From NCBI GenBank assembly GCA_020433835.1, contig JAGRBY010000042.1, positions 1-22,234 on the forward strand: DNA of 22,234 nucleotides. Direction: 5' to 3'. This document shows positions 6,602 through 15,587 of the stretch, one piece after another (position 1 is the first letter of the stretch; each line of letters opens with the position of its first letter). A program made the position numbers and the translations under genes. This DNA comes from Anaerolineae bacterium. Lineage in GTDB: Bacteria > Chloroflexota > Anaerolineae > 4572-78 > J111. The notes under the pieces were generated by a model. That model was not told the origin of the DNA and did not search any database. It saw nothing but the letters and a program-made list of their open reading frames with translations.

Positions 6602-7777
6602 ATGACAAAAAAACTCTCACCGATTGTCTTTGTAGTTTTTGTTTTAGCGCTGGTCACATTGGCCTGTAGCGGCAGTAAAGCTGCCCGCCAAGCTGTTGAT
6701 GTTCCCAGCTCAAGCCAAGTAGCAAAGGCCATCGACCTACCTGTAAGCGAAGAAGAAGAAACCGGCGCTACCTGGCACGAATTTTCTTCCGTAGACGGTA
6801 ACTTCACCGCCCTGTTCCCGGTTGAGCCGGAAGAGCAAGTCCAAAAGGCTCCCAATGCTATTGTTGAAACGGAAGTTCATCTTTTTATGGCCGATTTAGG
6901 CGCTGCCGCTTATATGGTTGCTTATAATGATTTGCCCGCGGCTATAACACCCGACATGGCCGACAGCGAAGCGGTTGAGTCGTCCTTCGACTCTCTGCAT
7001 GAAACCTTTTTAGCCGGTTTCGGCGGTACATCTACCCAAGAAGAAGCCATTGATCTGGCCGGCTACCCCGGTCGCCAAATTGAGTTCACCGTAGGCGATA
7101 GCGTTCTGCCGGGCGGCGGCTTCGGTACCGTTCGCGTCTATGCCGTAGCGACACGCCTATATCAAGTTGCGGCCTTAGGTACGCCCGATGCGCTCTCGAA
7201 TGAAGATGTCGACACCTTCTTGAACTCCTTTGCCCTGTTAGAAACGCCGATTAGCGAACCGGAAGCATCGATTATCACCGAAACCGACGTTGTGGCCGTA
7301 GCCGACACCATCACGCAAGCCGAGCCGGTTGAGGCCGTTGAAGCGGTTATTGAAGTTGAGCCGGTTGAGGCTGAAGCCGTAACCGAAGGTGCCGAAGTTG
7401 TTGTTGAAGAGCGTGAAGCAGTCGACACCACTACCACCATCGAGCAACCCGTTGAAGTTGTAGCCGAAGCTGCGCCCGTGGAAACCTACGAAACCGACTT
7501 TCCGCTGCCCACCGTTGTCCAAAACTTCTACATCGAAGAGACACCTTACCAGCAAGTCAACTTCCAAACTGACCTCACGTTAGATGAAGCCCTGGCCTTC
7601 TACCGCGAAGCCTTTGCGGCTCAAGGATTAACCGAACGTACACTTCTTACCAACATCGTCGAAGGCACAGCTTTCAGCTTGGTCTTCGATGGCTCAGCCA
7701 ACGGTCTGGCACTAGTTATCCAAGCTGTGCCGATCGGCGAAGTCACGAACATCAACATTCGTTACGAGCCGGTCTAA
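6602..7777 (+). CDS. Secreted lipoprotein with acidic linker, function unknown
   Basis: A 391-residue lipoprotein. The signal peptide has a Lys-rich start, a hydrophobic core and a lipobox VTLAC with lipidated Cys22. Residues about 55-215 form a globular domain that opens with a WHEFSSVDGNFTALFP segment and probably continues to FLNSFALLE; similar 'F.S..GnFsv.fP' domains occur in other bacterial lipoproteins without known function. A Glu/Val/Ala/Thr-rich linker (about 219-300) with EPVEA repeats follows, then a C-terminal domain (about 300-391) beginning DFPLPTVVQNF and including ALAFYREAFAAQGL. The start has AAGGGGA at 6586-6592, 9 nt before the ATG. It is expressed from a long leader containing a hairpin and ends at a strong terminator. 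A surface sensor or binding role is possible but unproven. Confidence 0.85.
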   Translation: MTKKLSPIVFVVFVLALVTLACSGSKAARQAVDVPSSSQVAKAIDLPVSEEEETGATWHEFSSVDGNFTALFPVEPEEQVQKAPNAIVETEVHLFMADLGAAAYMVAYNDLPAAITPDMADSEAVESSFDSLHETFLAGFGGTSTQEEAIDLAGYPGRQIEFTVGDSVLPGGGFGTVRVYAVATRLYQVAALGTPDALSNEDVDTFLNSFALLETPISEPEASIITETDVVAVADTITQAEPVEAVEAVIEVEPVEAEAVTEGAEVVVEEREAVDTTTTIEQPVEVVAEAAPVETYETDFPLPTVVQNFYIEETPYQQVNFQTDLTLDEALAFYREAFAAQGLTERTLLTNIVEGTAFSLVFDGSANGLALVIQAVPIGEVTNINIRYEPV

Positions 7778-7812
7778 ACCAAGCGATATTCTATCTTTCT
7801 TCTCCTCCCCAG

Positions 7813-7847
7813 CGGCGGCTACCGGTACAGTAGCCGCCGTTTTTTTT
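7813..7847 (+). terminator. Rho-independent terminator after the lipoprotein gene
   Basis: A perfect 10-bp stem, CGGCGGCTAC (7813-7822) with GTAGCCGCCG (7830-7839), has a 7-nt loop and is followed by eight T residues (7840-7847). It lies 35 bp after the stop codon. In the other direction no T-run follows the stem, so it serves only the plus strand. Confidence 0.95.
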
Positions 7848-7892
7848 CTACACACCGAACTATGGGGGGAGATTGCTGTTTATGAGGATTCA

Positions 7893-10800
7893 TTACTCTC
7901 TATTTAAGGATTTGTCTTGGTAGCTGCTTATGGCCTGGTGCAGTTCCTTACTGAGATCTTCAATCTTAGCCTCGGCCAATTTTAAATCCGTAACGTCAAC
8001 CACCAGGGAGACGAAGCCTTGAACTTCATCATCGACAACTTCCGGTACAAAGGTGACCAGCTCATGTTTAACTTCATCCACTGCCGGAGAAGAAATGTTG
8101 ATTTCAAATTTAACGGCTTCTCCAGCCAGCACACGATCGATATAGGGCTTTTCCTGCTCATAACGTTCTACCCCAACGATTTCTTGCAGTAACTGCCCCA
8201 TCATCTGGGTACGGGGCAACGTTGTAAGCGGTTCATACTGCCGATTGGCAAAGTGAATCCGCTGGTCGGTGTCAACGTAGGCAATTCGGGCTGGAACGTT
8301 ATCCATGACAAGCCGAAGCTGATTGGTGGCTTTTTCAGCTACCTGCTCTGCTTTTTTACGGTCGGTGATGTCGATGGCCGTACCGAGAATTTCGGCCACA
8401 GAGCCATCGGCGTTACGCTTGAAAACCGTTTCGTAGCTGACGTGCCAGCGCCATTCGCCGTTTTTATGGAGAATGCGGTATTCATGACGAAACACCTGAC
8501 CGGTTTGGTCGGCGATCAATTTGGCCCAATGCTCCGGTTGTTTGGCCCAATCGTCAGGATGCATAAGCGAACCCAGTAGCGCATCGCCCATTGCCTGAAT
8601 TTCGGCGATGGTGTAGCCTAGCTCTTTGCCTATATCGCGGTTGAGATAAAGGTTGCGCTGCTCATTGAGGCTGTAGACGTAAATCCAATTGGGGTCGGCC
8701 TCCGTAACGGTCTCGATGAAGCGAATATTCTGTTTGAGCACGGTGATATCGACCGCCAAGATAAAAATACCTTTGATACGGTCGTTTTCGACATCGGGCA
8801 GGCAAGTAACTTGCACAACAAAGGGGTCCATACTTTCGATGTTGGGAAATTCATCTTCAAACGTGACGGTTTCGCCGGCCAAGGCTCTGTCGATATAAGG
8901 TTGGCTGCGGTTAAAGAATTCCGAGCCAAGGATCTCCCAAAGCGGGCGACCCATTATTTCAACAAGAGGAAGGGTTGTTAGCCTACTATACTGCTTGTTG
9001 ACAAAACGGAAATGGTAACCGGGGCCAACACGGGCAATCCAGGCCGGAATATTGTTCGTAATGGTTCGCAGTTGCTGGGTTGTTGTTTGCAGTGCTTGCT
9101 CAGCCCGAATGCGGTCGGTGATATCAACAATAAGGGCAAAGTAGCCCTGAACTGTGTCGTTGTTTATATCGGGTACCAGGGTGACCAGTTCGTGCTCATA
9201 GGCCGCTTCCAGTACAGGTGCGCCTTGCGCCTCAAACGTAACTTCCTCACCTTTTAGAACCCGTTCAATATACGGTTTAGCCCATTCATACCGCTCAGAA
9301 CCAACAATGTCCCGAACATGGTGACCAATAATTTGCTCGCGAGGCAGGCCGGTGAGTAGTTCATAGCGTTGGTTAATAAATTGCATGCGCTGTTCATGAT
9401 CAACGTAAGAAATGCGGCCCGGTAGGTTATCCGTAATGACGCGCAGTTGGTGGGTGGTTTGCTGCAAGGCGGTCTCCATGGCTTTGCGCCGGGTGATGTT
9501 TAAGCCGGAATTAATGGTGCCGGTAATACTGCCGTTACTATCTTTCAATAGAACGTTATTCCAGGCGATGGTCCGTACTTCGCCGGTTTTGGTAATAACC
9601 TCATTTTCGTAACTGGTCAGCATCTCTTCTTCGTCGACCAGGAGGCGTTTGAAGCCGCTTTTTACTTCTTCGATGTTGTTTGGCGGCAAACAGGTATCGA
9701 ACCAGTTGCGTCCGATCAATTCAGCTTCGGTGTAGCCTAACATCTGCGCCCCTTTAGGGTTGATACGGGTAATTTCGCCACTACGATTCAACACTACCAG
9801 TAGCCCGGACATTACATCTAAATACTGTTGAGATTGGCGAACAACCTCTAAAGCTTCCAGTTCTTTACGAACGGCGATATCGACAAAGGTTAACACTAAC
9901 CCTTCAATATGACCCGACTCGGTCTGGTACGGTAGAACCCGAAGTTGATAATAGGCACCGTCGCGCATTTTGATTTCAAACTCAATCGGTTTTCCCTCAT
10001 TCAACACCGCTTGAGCCGCTTGCGTAAGATCGTCAAAACTCAGATCGATGTTGTAAGCCAGATGCTCCAGAGGCCGGCCTACATCTTGAGGCAGCAGATT
10101 AAAACTTTCAGCTATAACCGGGGTAAAAGATCGAATACGCATTTCGGCATCTAAGAATATAACCCCAATTTGGGTACTTTGCTGCAAATTTTGTAGGTCG
10201 TCATTGAGTTGAATCAATTCATCAATTTTGCGCTGGTGTTCGGCGTTTACCGTGTACAACTCTTCGTTAACCGATTGTAACTCTTCGTTGGTTGATTGCA
10301 GTTCCTCGTTAGAGGCGGTCAACTCTTCATTGGTCGATTGCAGCTCTTCATTGGTGGTTTCTACCTGTTCAATAGTCAGCTTTAGATGCTCTTTCGCATA
10401 ATCAAGCTCTTGGCGCAAGCTAACCATCTGGTCTGTAGCAACCGGCTGGGCATGCAGTTGCTCAAGCGGCTCTTGTTGAGGCTTTTCTATCTGCTCCAAG
10501 GCTACAAAGAAACGCCTTATTTGCGCGAGTGATGATTTAAGAGGCTTAATAGTAACATTTAACTTTACCCGGCCTGTTTGGGTTATGGCTTCAATATTCT
10601 TGTAGGTGATCACCTTGTTTTCCTTGGCCACACGAAGTAGACCACCTCGGACCGTTATTTGAAGATCGCCTTCAAGCATTTTTAGGGCATTGAGCGTACC
10701 AGGGCCTTTTGGGGTCTGCAAATATTGGTTACCGTTGCCCAAAATATAAAGCACGTCGTATCCTTCGTTCAATAGCAGTCCATCGGGAACGTATTCATCC

Positions 10801-12347
10801 AGCAGCGACTCAACCCACTCATCCGAGAGCCGAGGGGGTACCTGGCCTAACAAAGATGTCTGGGTTTGAGAGAGTATCGGCGGAGGCGGGGGAACAATTT
10901 TTAAGCCTTCTAACCGGATATCACGCTTTTTGCGAAAGACGCGCCAGCGGCCCAGCGAGTCGAACTCTTTGCTAAGACGGCCAATATGATCACTGGCTCC
11001 CAATAGTAGAAAACCGCCGGTAACCAGGCCAAAGTGGAAATGCGTAAGTACCTGCTGCTGCACTGTATTTTCCAGATAAATAAGAACATTGCGACAACTG
11101 ATGAGGTGCTGTTTGGTAAAAGGTGGATTTTCTAAAACGTTGTGGCGAGAAAAAGCAACTTTCTCCCGAAACTTTTTGTCAATAACGTAACCATCTTGAT
11201 AAGGCGTGAAGTGGCGTATTAACTGTTCTTCCGAAAGGTTATTTAAACTGTTGCCTTTATAAAAGCCTTGAGCCGCAATATTTAGCGATTGTTGGTGTAT
11301 ATCGGTAGCAAAAACCTGCATGTTGAGTTGTAACTGGTGTTGTTCAAAATACTCATCAAAGAGAATAGCAATAGAATAGGCTTCCTCTCCGGTAGCACAG
11401 CCGGGCACCCAGATGCGAATTTCGCCACTGGAGGCTGCCATGTCAACCAGTTCGGGGATAACGATCTTTTGTATAATTTCAAAGGCTTCAGGGTTGCGAA
11501 AGAACTGCGTTACTTCAATCAATAAGTCTCTATAGAGGATATCCAGCTCTTTGGGGTTACTCTTTAAGCGCAGTAAGTAGCTTTTTATGTCACGACTGCC
11601 GGCCAGCGTTATCCGTCGTTCGATACGACGCAAAATGGTGTTCGGCTTGTACAGTGTAAAGTCAATTTGAAATTTTTCTTCCAGCAGTTTGAAGATAACT
11701 GAAAGTTCGTTTTCTTGAGAAATATTAGCGCTTGTGCTCGGGGGTAAAGTAATCGGTTGTAGGCTATTTATATAAGACAAGATCTTATCAGGTATTTGGT
11801 CTGGCTCGGTGATAATATCTGCTTTTCCGGTTTGGATAGCATTATGCGGCATACCATCAAAATGGGCTGATTTTTTATCCTGCACCACCACCAGGCCGCC
11901 TGCCTCATGAACAGACACTAAACCGCGCGAGCCGTCGCTGCCGGTACCCGATAAAATAACCACAATGGCTCGTTTTTTGGCATCTGCAGCCAATGACTCA
12001 AAAAATGTATCGATCGGCATATGGAGGCCGCGGGTATCTTGGCGTTCGGTTAGCAAAAGCTTGTTTTCAACAATTGCCATATTTTTGTTAGGAGGAATAA
12101 GGTAAACGGTGTCGGCTTCAACAAGCATCTCATGTTCTACCCGTTTGATAGCCATCTTCGTATGACGATTCAATAGTTCGCTCATCATACTTTTGAAATC
12201 GGGCGACAAATGCTGGACAACAATAAAGGCCATACCGGTGTCGGGTGGCATATGGTCGAAAAATGCCTCCAGGGCTTCCAGGCCACCAGCCGAAGCTCCT
12301 ATACCAACGATATAGGTAGGTTGATGCCGATTATCTTGTTGTATCAT
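7893..12347 (-). CDS. CheB-CheR fusion with six PAS domains, no kinase
   Basis: A 1484-residue cytosolic signalling protein. Order: CheB-type methylesterase (about 10-195) with catalytic Ser19 (GIGASAGG), His46 (VVQHLS) and Asp138 (SGTGSDGS); CheR methyltransferase (about 210-475) with SAM motif [15 protein letters not shown] near 312-326; a long coiled coil (about 640-710) of repeated TNEELQS heptads; then six PAS units beginning near 711, 835, 959, 1085, 1206 and 1338, several ending in the typical DITDRKKAE. No receiver precedes CheB and no HisKA/HATPase follows; it ends about 25 residues after the last PAS. In this family such fusions usually continue into a histidine kinase, so output is presumably by methylation chemistry or partner contact. 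AAAGGAT lies just upstream of the ATG. It lies 85 bp downstream of the SARP-type regulator gene on the same strand. Confidence 0.93.
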   Translation of the reverse strand: MIQQDNRHQPTYIVGIGASAGGLEALEAFFDHMPPDTGMAFIVVQHLSPDFKSMMSELLNRHTKMAIKRVEHEMLVEADTVYLIPPNKNMAIVENKLLLTERQDTRGLHMPIDTFFESLAADAKKRAIVVILSGTGSDGSRGLVSVHEAGGLVVVQDKKSAHFDGMPHNAIQTGKADIITEPDQIPDKILSYINSLQPITLPPSTSANISQENELSVIFKLLEEKFQIDFTLYKPNTILRRIERRITLAGSRDIKSYLLRLKSNPKELDILYRDLLIEVTQFFRNPEAFEIIQKIVIPELVDMAASSGEIRIWVPGCATGEEAYSIAILFDEYFEQHQLQLNMQVFATDIHQQSLNIAAQGFYKGNSLNNLSEEQLIRHFTPYQDGYVIDKKFREKVAFSRHNVLENPPFTKQHLISCRNVLIYLENTVQQQVLTHFHFGLVTGGFLLLGASDHIGRLSKEFDSLGRWRVFRKKRDIRLEGLKIVPPPPPILSQTQTSLLGQVPPRLSDEWVESLLDEYVPDGLLLNEGYDVLYILGNGNQYLQTPKGPGTLNALKMLEGDLQITVRGGLLRVAKENKVITYKNIEAITQTGRVKLNVTIKPLKSSLAQIRRFFVALEQIEKPQQEPLEQLHAQPVATDQMVSLRQELDYAKEHLKLTIEQVETTNEELQSTNEELTASNEELQSTNEELQSVNEELYTVNAEHQRKIDELIQLNDDLQNLQQSTQIGVIFLDAEMRIRSFTPVIAESFNLLPQDVGRPLEHLAYNIDLSFDDLTQAAQAVLNEGKPIEFEIKMRDGAYYQLRVLPYQTESGHIEGLVLTFVDIAVRKELEALEVVRQSQQYLDVMSGLLVVLNRSGEITRINPKGAQMLGYTEAELIGRNWFDTCLPPNNIEEVKSGFKRLLVDEEEMLTSYENEVITKTGEVRTIAWNNVLLKDSNGSITGTINSGLNITRRKAMETALQQTTHQLRVITDNLPGRISYVDHEQRMQFINQRYELLTGLPREQIIGHHVRDIVGSERYEWAKPYIERVLKGEEVTFEAQGAPVLEAAYEHELVTLVPDINNDTVQGYFALIVDITDRIRAEQALQTTTQQLRTITNNIPAWIARVGPGYHFRFVNKQYSRLTTLPLVEIMGRPLWEILGSEFFNRSQPYIDRALAGETVTFEDEFPNIESMDPFVVQVTCLPDVENDRIKGIFILAVDITVLKQNIRFIETVTEADPNWIYVYSLNEQRNLYLNRDIGKELGYTIAEIQAMGDALLGSLMHPDDWAKQPEHWAKLIADQTGQVFRHEYRILHKNGEWRWHVSYETVFKRNADGSVAEILGTAIDITDRKKAEQVAEKATNQLRLVMDNVPARIAYVDTDQRIHFANRQYEPLTTLPRTQMMGQLLQEIVGVERYEQEKPYIDRVLAGEAVKFEINISSPAVDEVKHELVTFVPEVVDDEVQGFVSLVVDVTDLKLAEAKIEDLSKELHQAISSYQDKSLNRE

Positions 12348-12362
12348 GCATTTATCCTTTGA

Positions 12363-12425
12363 AAATTGTCTTCTTTGAACAATTTGCTGATTTGATCAGG
12401 TGGGGATAAGACAGTGACTTGTCTT
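12363..12425 (-). promoter_or_regulatory. Two inverted repeats between regulator and CheB-CheR genes
   Basis: AAATTGT (12363-12369) with ACAATTT (12379-12385) are 7-bp arms 9 bp apart, and AAGACA (12408-12413) with TGTCTT (12420-12425) are 6-bp arms 6 bp apart. Neither is followed by a T-run on the minus strand, so they are not clear terminators. They could be operators or mRNA hairpins that set the expression of the CheB-CheR gene separately from the gene before it. Confidence 0.4.
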
Positions 12426-12432
12426 GGCAAAT

Positions 12433-15414
12433 TTAAAGTTGCCTGATGAGATCACTTAAAAGAAGAGTGTAGTTTTTCTTGCGGTCCGTATCCGTTATAT
12501 CCGGCAACTGACCGGATTGTTTAAGTCGAGCAATATCTTGCTCCGCCTGTTGCTGTAGCCGATAGCTGGCCGCCGGATGACGCAAAAGCAGTGCCAGCAC
12601 CGATGCTTCCCAGTTTGTTAGAGGCACGCTGTAGTTTTCATCCATGTAAGCTCTACTCTGCACAATTCCCCGTAATGCCTCAAGGAGGGCAGGTGTGAAC
12701 TGATCAGGATAGGCTATTGTGGCAGCTTCATGGAAAAAATTTTCGGCGGTTTGGCCATCTTTTAAGTCTAACGTAACCTGGCCAAGCGCATTGAGCGTGG
12801 TAACCTGTCCCCACGCATCTCTGGTTGTGCGGCTGCGCTCTAAACTCTCTTGCAGCAGCGTTAGGGCTTCGCCGCGTTCTGTGGAGGACTCAGTAACCTG
12901 GCTGAGATAGTGCCCCAAATTTTTCAACGTATGCACTACTGCCCAGTTGTCGCCTACCTCACGGTTGATAGCCAGGCACGCCCGCAGGCCATTTTCAAGC
13001 TCGACAGACCTTCTCCGGTCGGTAGCTTGAAGTGTCAACCCTAAGGTGCTGAGCGCATAGCTGCGATAGCGGCTTTCACCCAACGCTTCTAAATCTCTTA
13101 AGCTTTGGCGCAGCAGGTGTTCGGCTGGTTCCCATTCTCCGCGATCGTAGGCGACCATTCCCAAAAGTACATTCGAGCGGGCCCCATACAGGGGATCTCC
13201 GGCCGCCGCCAATACCGACAAGCTTTCGGTCAATCGCCGGCGGGCGGTATTGTAATCGCCTTGCTGATAAGCCAAAAAGCCCTGCTGATGCAGATCTAAG
13301 CCTCTATCCCAGGTGGGGCTGGGCGCATGCAGCGCGGCCAGGCTTTTATGGTACAGCCCCGCCGCCTGCTCAAAGCGACCGAGATACCAATACTGGTTGA
13401 TATCGGCCACGGTTGTGTTTTGATCAGAGCCAATGGCGTGCTGCCAACCGGCGCGGATGTTATCAGCCTCGGCGTTTAACTCGGCCACTACTTTGGTGTG
13501 TTCGGCCTCTTGATATTCGCCGCCGCGCTGCTGCAAAAAAGTAGCGTAGTAGCGGCTGTGGCGGTCGAGCATGGTCTCTTGCTCGTCCGGATTTTGGGCC
13601 AGTTTTTCGGCAGCATATTGGCGCAGCAGCTCGTGGATGCTATATCGCCCTGAGGGACTGTGGCGTAAAAGCGATTTGTCGATGAGCGAAGCCAGAACCG
13701 CCAGCGTAACTTCGGCCACGGCTTTGGCCGCCTCTTGTTGAAACCCGCCTCGCAAAACAGCCAACCGGCGCAGCCCCTCTTGTTCTTGGGGCTGGAGTAA
13801 ACTCCACGAATGTTCGAACATGGCTCGTAAACTGCGGTGGCGCATCGGCAAATTTCTGAGCGAGCTGGACAGAAAATCAAGATTGGCCTCAATACCGGCG
13901 GCGATTTCAGCACAGGTCGACAGCCGCCGCAAACTGGCCGCCAGTTCCAGTGCCAACGGGGTGCCTTCAACCAGGCGACATATTTTGATAACGTCCGGTA
14001 GCTCATCATCACCCAAGGCATAGTCGCCGCGCACTTGACGGGCGCGCTCCATAAATAGAGCAACAGCGCTATATTTTTCAGCATTGGCGAGCGGTGATAA
14101 TGCATTCGTGTTTGAGGTTTGGAGTAGGTTTGCGGCCGGATAGGTGAGACCGGAAAGTTCAATCACCCACTCTTGGCGGAGGCTGAGGCGTTCGCGCGAG
14201 GTTACAAGCAGCTTTAAATTGGGTGTCTGCTGAAGCAATCGGTCTAAAATATGGGCCTCTTCAATAAAGTACTCAAAATTGTCCAGCACCAAGAGTGTTG
14301 GCCCGGCTTTTTGCAGGTTAATGATCAACGCATTTAACGGCGAGGCATTCCCGGCGGCAGGCAGTTGAAGTGTATTTGTGATCATCGAAATAAGCAGCTC
14401 TGATGAGCCGCCCGGGCTGCTCGATGTCGCTCCATCGGCTAAAACCGCCAGCCCGATAAGGTAAATGCCGCCCTGAAAGTTGGTGACGCCGGTTAAATTT
14501 TTGGGGTCGGTGTAGCGCGTAGCAGCCTGCAAAGCCAGCCGCGTTTTGCCGACTCCGCCCGGCCCAACCAGCGTCAGCAGCCGGCAACTGTTGTTTTCCA
14601 GATCGGCCATGAGTTGGTGCAGTTCCGTTGCGCGACCAATAAAGGCATCAGATTGGGGCGGCAGATTGTGAGGTGGTGGAGCGTCGGCCGTTTTTAAGCG
14701 CTCGTAGAGGGCGGTGGTTTCGGGGGTTGGCTCTACCCCAAACTCGTCATCCAATAGACGGCGGCAGGTTTCGTATTGAGTCAGAGCGGCGTTGCGCTGG
14801 CCGTTGCGGGCTAGCAGCGTCATCATCTGCCGGTGAGCCGACTCGCGCCACGGATCCAGTTCCAACAGCCGGTTGGCATAGGTGATGCCCTTGTCGTAGT
14901 CACCTTGATGAATGTATTGGGTGATCAAATTTTCCAGCCCATCGAGCATCAGTTCGCGAAAATGTTCGCGCTGGTTAAGCATCCATTCTTCAAACGGCAG
15001 CGAGTCTTTGACGTAGATGCCGTCCAGAAAATCGCCCTGATAGAGATCGATGGCTTTTTTCAGCGCGTTTAACTGCGCCTTCTTTTCGCCGGTTTCGATG
15101 TTGGTTTGAAAAAGTTCCGTATCGAGTTGAACCGATTCATTCGATTTAAAGGTTACCGTTTGCCGTTCAATCTCAAGAAAGGGATCAACCAGTTTACGCA
15201 GGGTTGAAAGCGATTTGGTCAAATTGCGTTTGGCCTTGCCTTCATCCATCTCGCCCCAAAATAAGTCGGCCAATACCTCACGCGTTTGGGGCTGACCGGT
15301 AACGGCCAAAAAATAAAATAGTGCTTCGGTTTTGGCTGTACCGAAACCGGTAACGGGTTTGTTGTGCAAACTGACTTGCGGTTGTCCCAAAACTTTAATG
15401 TGTAAATCCGTCAT
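12433..15414 (-). CDS. AfsR/SARP-type regulator: BTAD, NB-ARC ATPase, TPR
   Basis: A 993-residue transcription activator. An OmpR-like winged helix (about 1-95; IKVLGQPQVSL, then LADLFWGEMDEGKAKRNL) is followed by the BTAD helical domain (about 100-245, ending EFGVEPTPETTALYERL), the pair that defines SARPs. An STAND-type NB-ARC ATPase follows: Walker A GPGGVGKTR near 283-291, Walker B TLLVLDNFEY near 371-380, and LLVTSRERL near 398. Its own winged-helix part is near 520-620, and TPR-like helical repeats run from about 690 to 930. Such proteins act as ATP-gated switches that bind heptameric direct repeats overlapping the -35 region. No good ribosome binding site is visible before the ATG. It is divergent from the propeller kinase, with a matching heptamer site between them. 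Confidence 0.93.
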   Translation of the reverse strand: MTDLHIKVLGQPQVSLHNKPVTGFGTAKTEALFYFLAVTGQPQTREVLADLFWGEMDEGKAKRNLTKSLSTLRKLVDPFLEIERQTVTFKSNESVQLDTELFQTNIETGEKKAQLNALKKAIDLYQGDFLDGIYVKDSLPFEEWMLNQREHFRELMLDGLENLITQYIHQGDYDKGITYANRLLELDPWRESAHRQMMTLLARNGQRNAALTQYETCRRLLDDEFGVEPTPETTALYERLKTADAPPPHNLPPQSDAFIGRATELHQLMADLENNSCRLLTLVGPGGVGKTRLALQAATRYTDPKNLTGVTNFQGGIYLIGLAVLADGATSSSPGGSSELLISMITNTLQLPAAGNASPLNALIINLQKAGPTLLVLDNFEYFIEEAHILDRLLQQTPNLKLLVTSRERLSLRQEWVIELSGLTYPAANLLQTSNTNALSPLANAEKYSAVALFMERARQVRGDYALGDDELPDVIKICRLVEGTPLALELAASLRRLSTCAEIAAGIEANLDFLSSSLRNLPMRHRSLRAMFEHSWSLLQPQEQEGLRRLAVLRGGFQQEAAKAVAEVTLAVLASLIDKSLLRHSPSGRYSIHELLRQYAAEKLAQNPDEQETMLDRHSRYYATFLQQRGGEYQEAEHTKVVAELNAEADNIRAGWQHAIGSDQNTTVADINQYWYLGRFEQAAGLYHKSLAALHAPSPTWDRGLDLHQQGFLAYQQGDYNTARRRLTESLSVLAAAGDPLYGARSNVLLGMVAYDRGEWEPAEHLLRQSLRDLEALGESRYRSYALSTLGLTLQATDRRRSVELENGLRACLAINREVGDNWAVVHTLKNLGHYLSQVTESSTERGEALTLLQESLERSRTTRDAWGQVTTLNALGQVTLDLKDGQTAENFFHEAATIAYPDQFTPALLEALRGIVQSRAYMDENYSVPLTNWEASVLALLLRHPAASYRLQQQAEQDIARLKQSGQLPDITDTDRKKNYTLLLSDLIRQL

Positions 15415-15502
15415 AAACCGTTTTGATTCTTTCTCAACTTAGGAGACCTGTTTTCGGTGAGCCGGGGCAGACGGGTTAGCTGTTTATTGCGGTAATGGAT
15501 TT

Positions 15503-15534
15503 TTCGCACTTTTTTCGCATTGGGTTACTATACT
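15503..15534 (+). promoter_or_regulatory. Heptamer-repeat promoter of the propeller hybrid kinase
   Basis: TTCGCAC (15503-15509) and TTCGCAT (15514-15520) are separated by 4 bp and end exactly 8 bp before TATACT (15529-15534), a 5/6 match to the -10 consensus. No -35 hexamer is present at 17 bp. This is the cleanest copy of the motif and lies in the 173-bp gap between the SARP-type regulator and the kinase gene, so the regulator could control its divergent neighbour and possibly itself. A start near 15541 gives a leader of about 47 nt. Confidence 0.65.
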
Positions 15535-15587
15535 AGCTAAGACTGCCCGTATTGTGTCTATTGATATTATAGGCGTAATTTCATTCC

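Noticed and set aside
7162..7567. Antisense open frames over the lipoprotein's acidic linker
   Set aside because: Low-complexity Ser/Thr- or Gly/Asn/Phe-rich translations produced by the repetitive Glu/Val codons on the other strand; no start signals.
10220..10400. Repeated DNA in the CheB-CheR gene that looks like a minisatellite
   Set aside because: It encodes the TNEELQS coiled-coil heptads common to this protein family, so it is explained by the protein.
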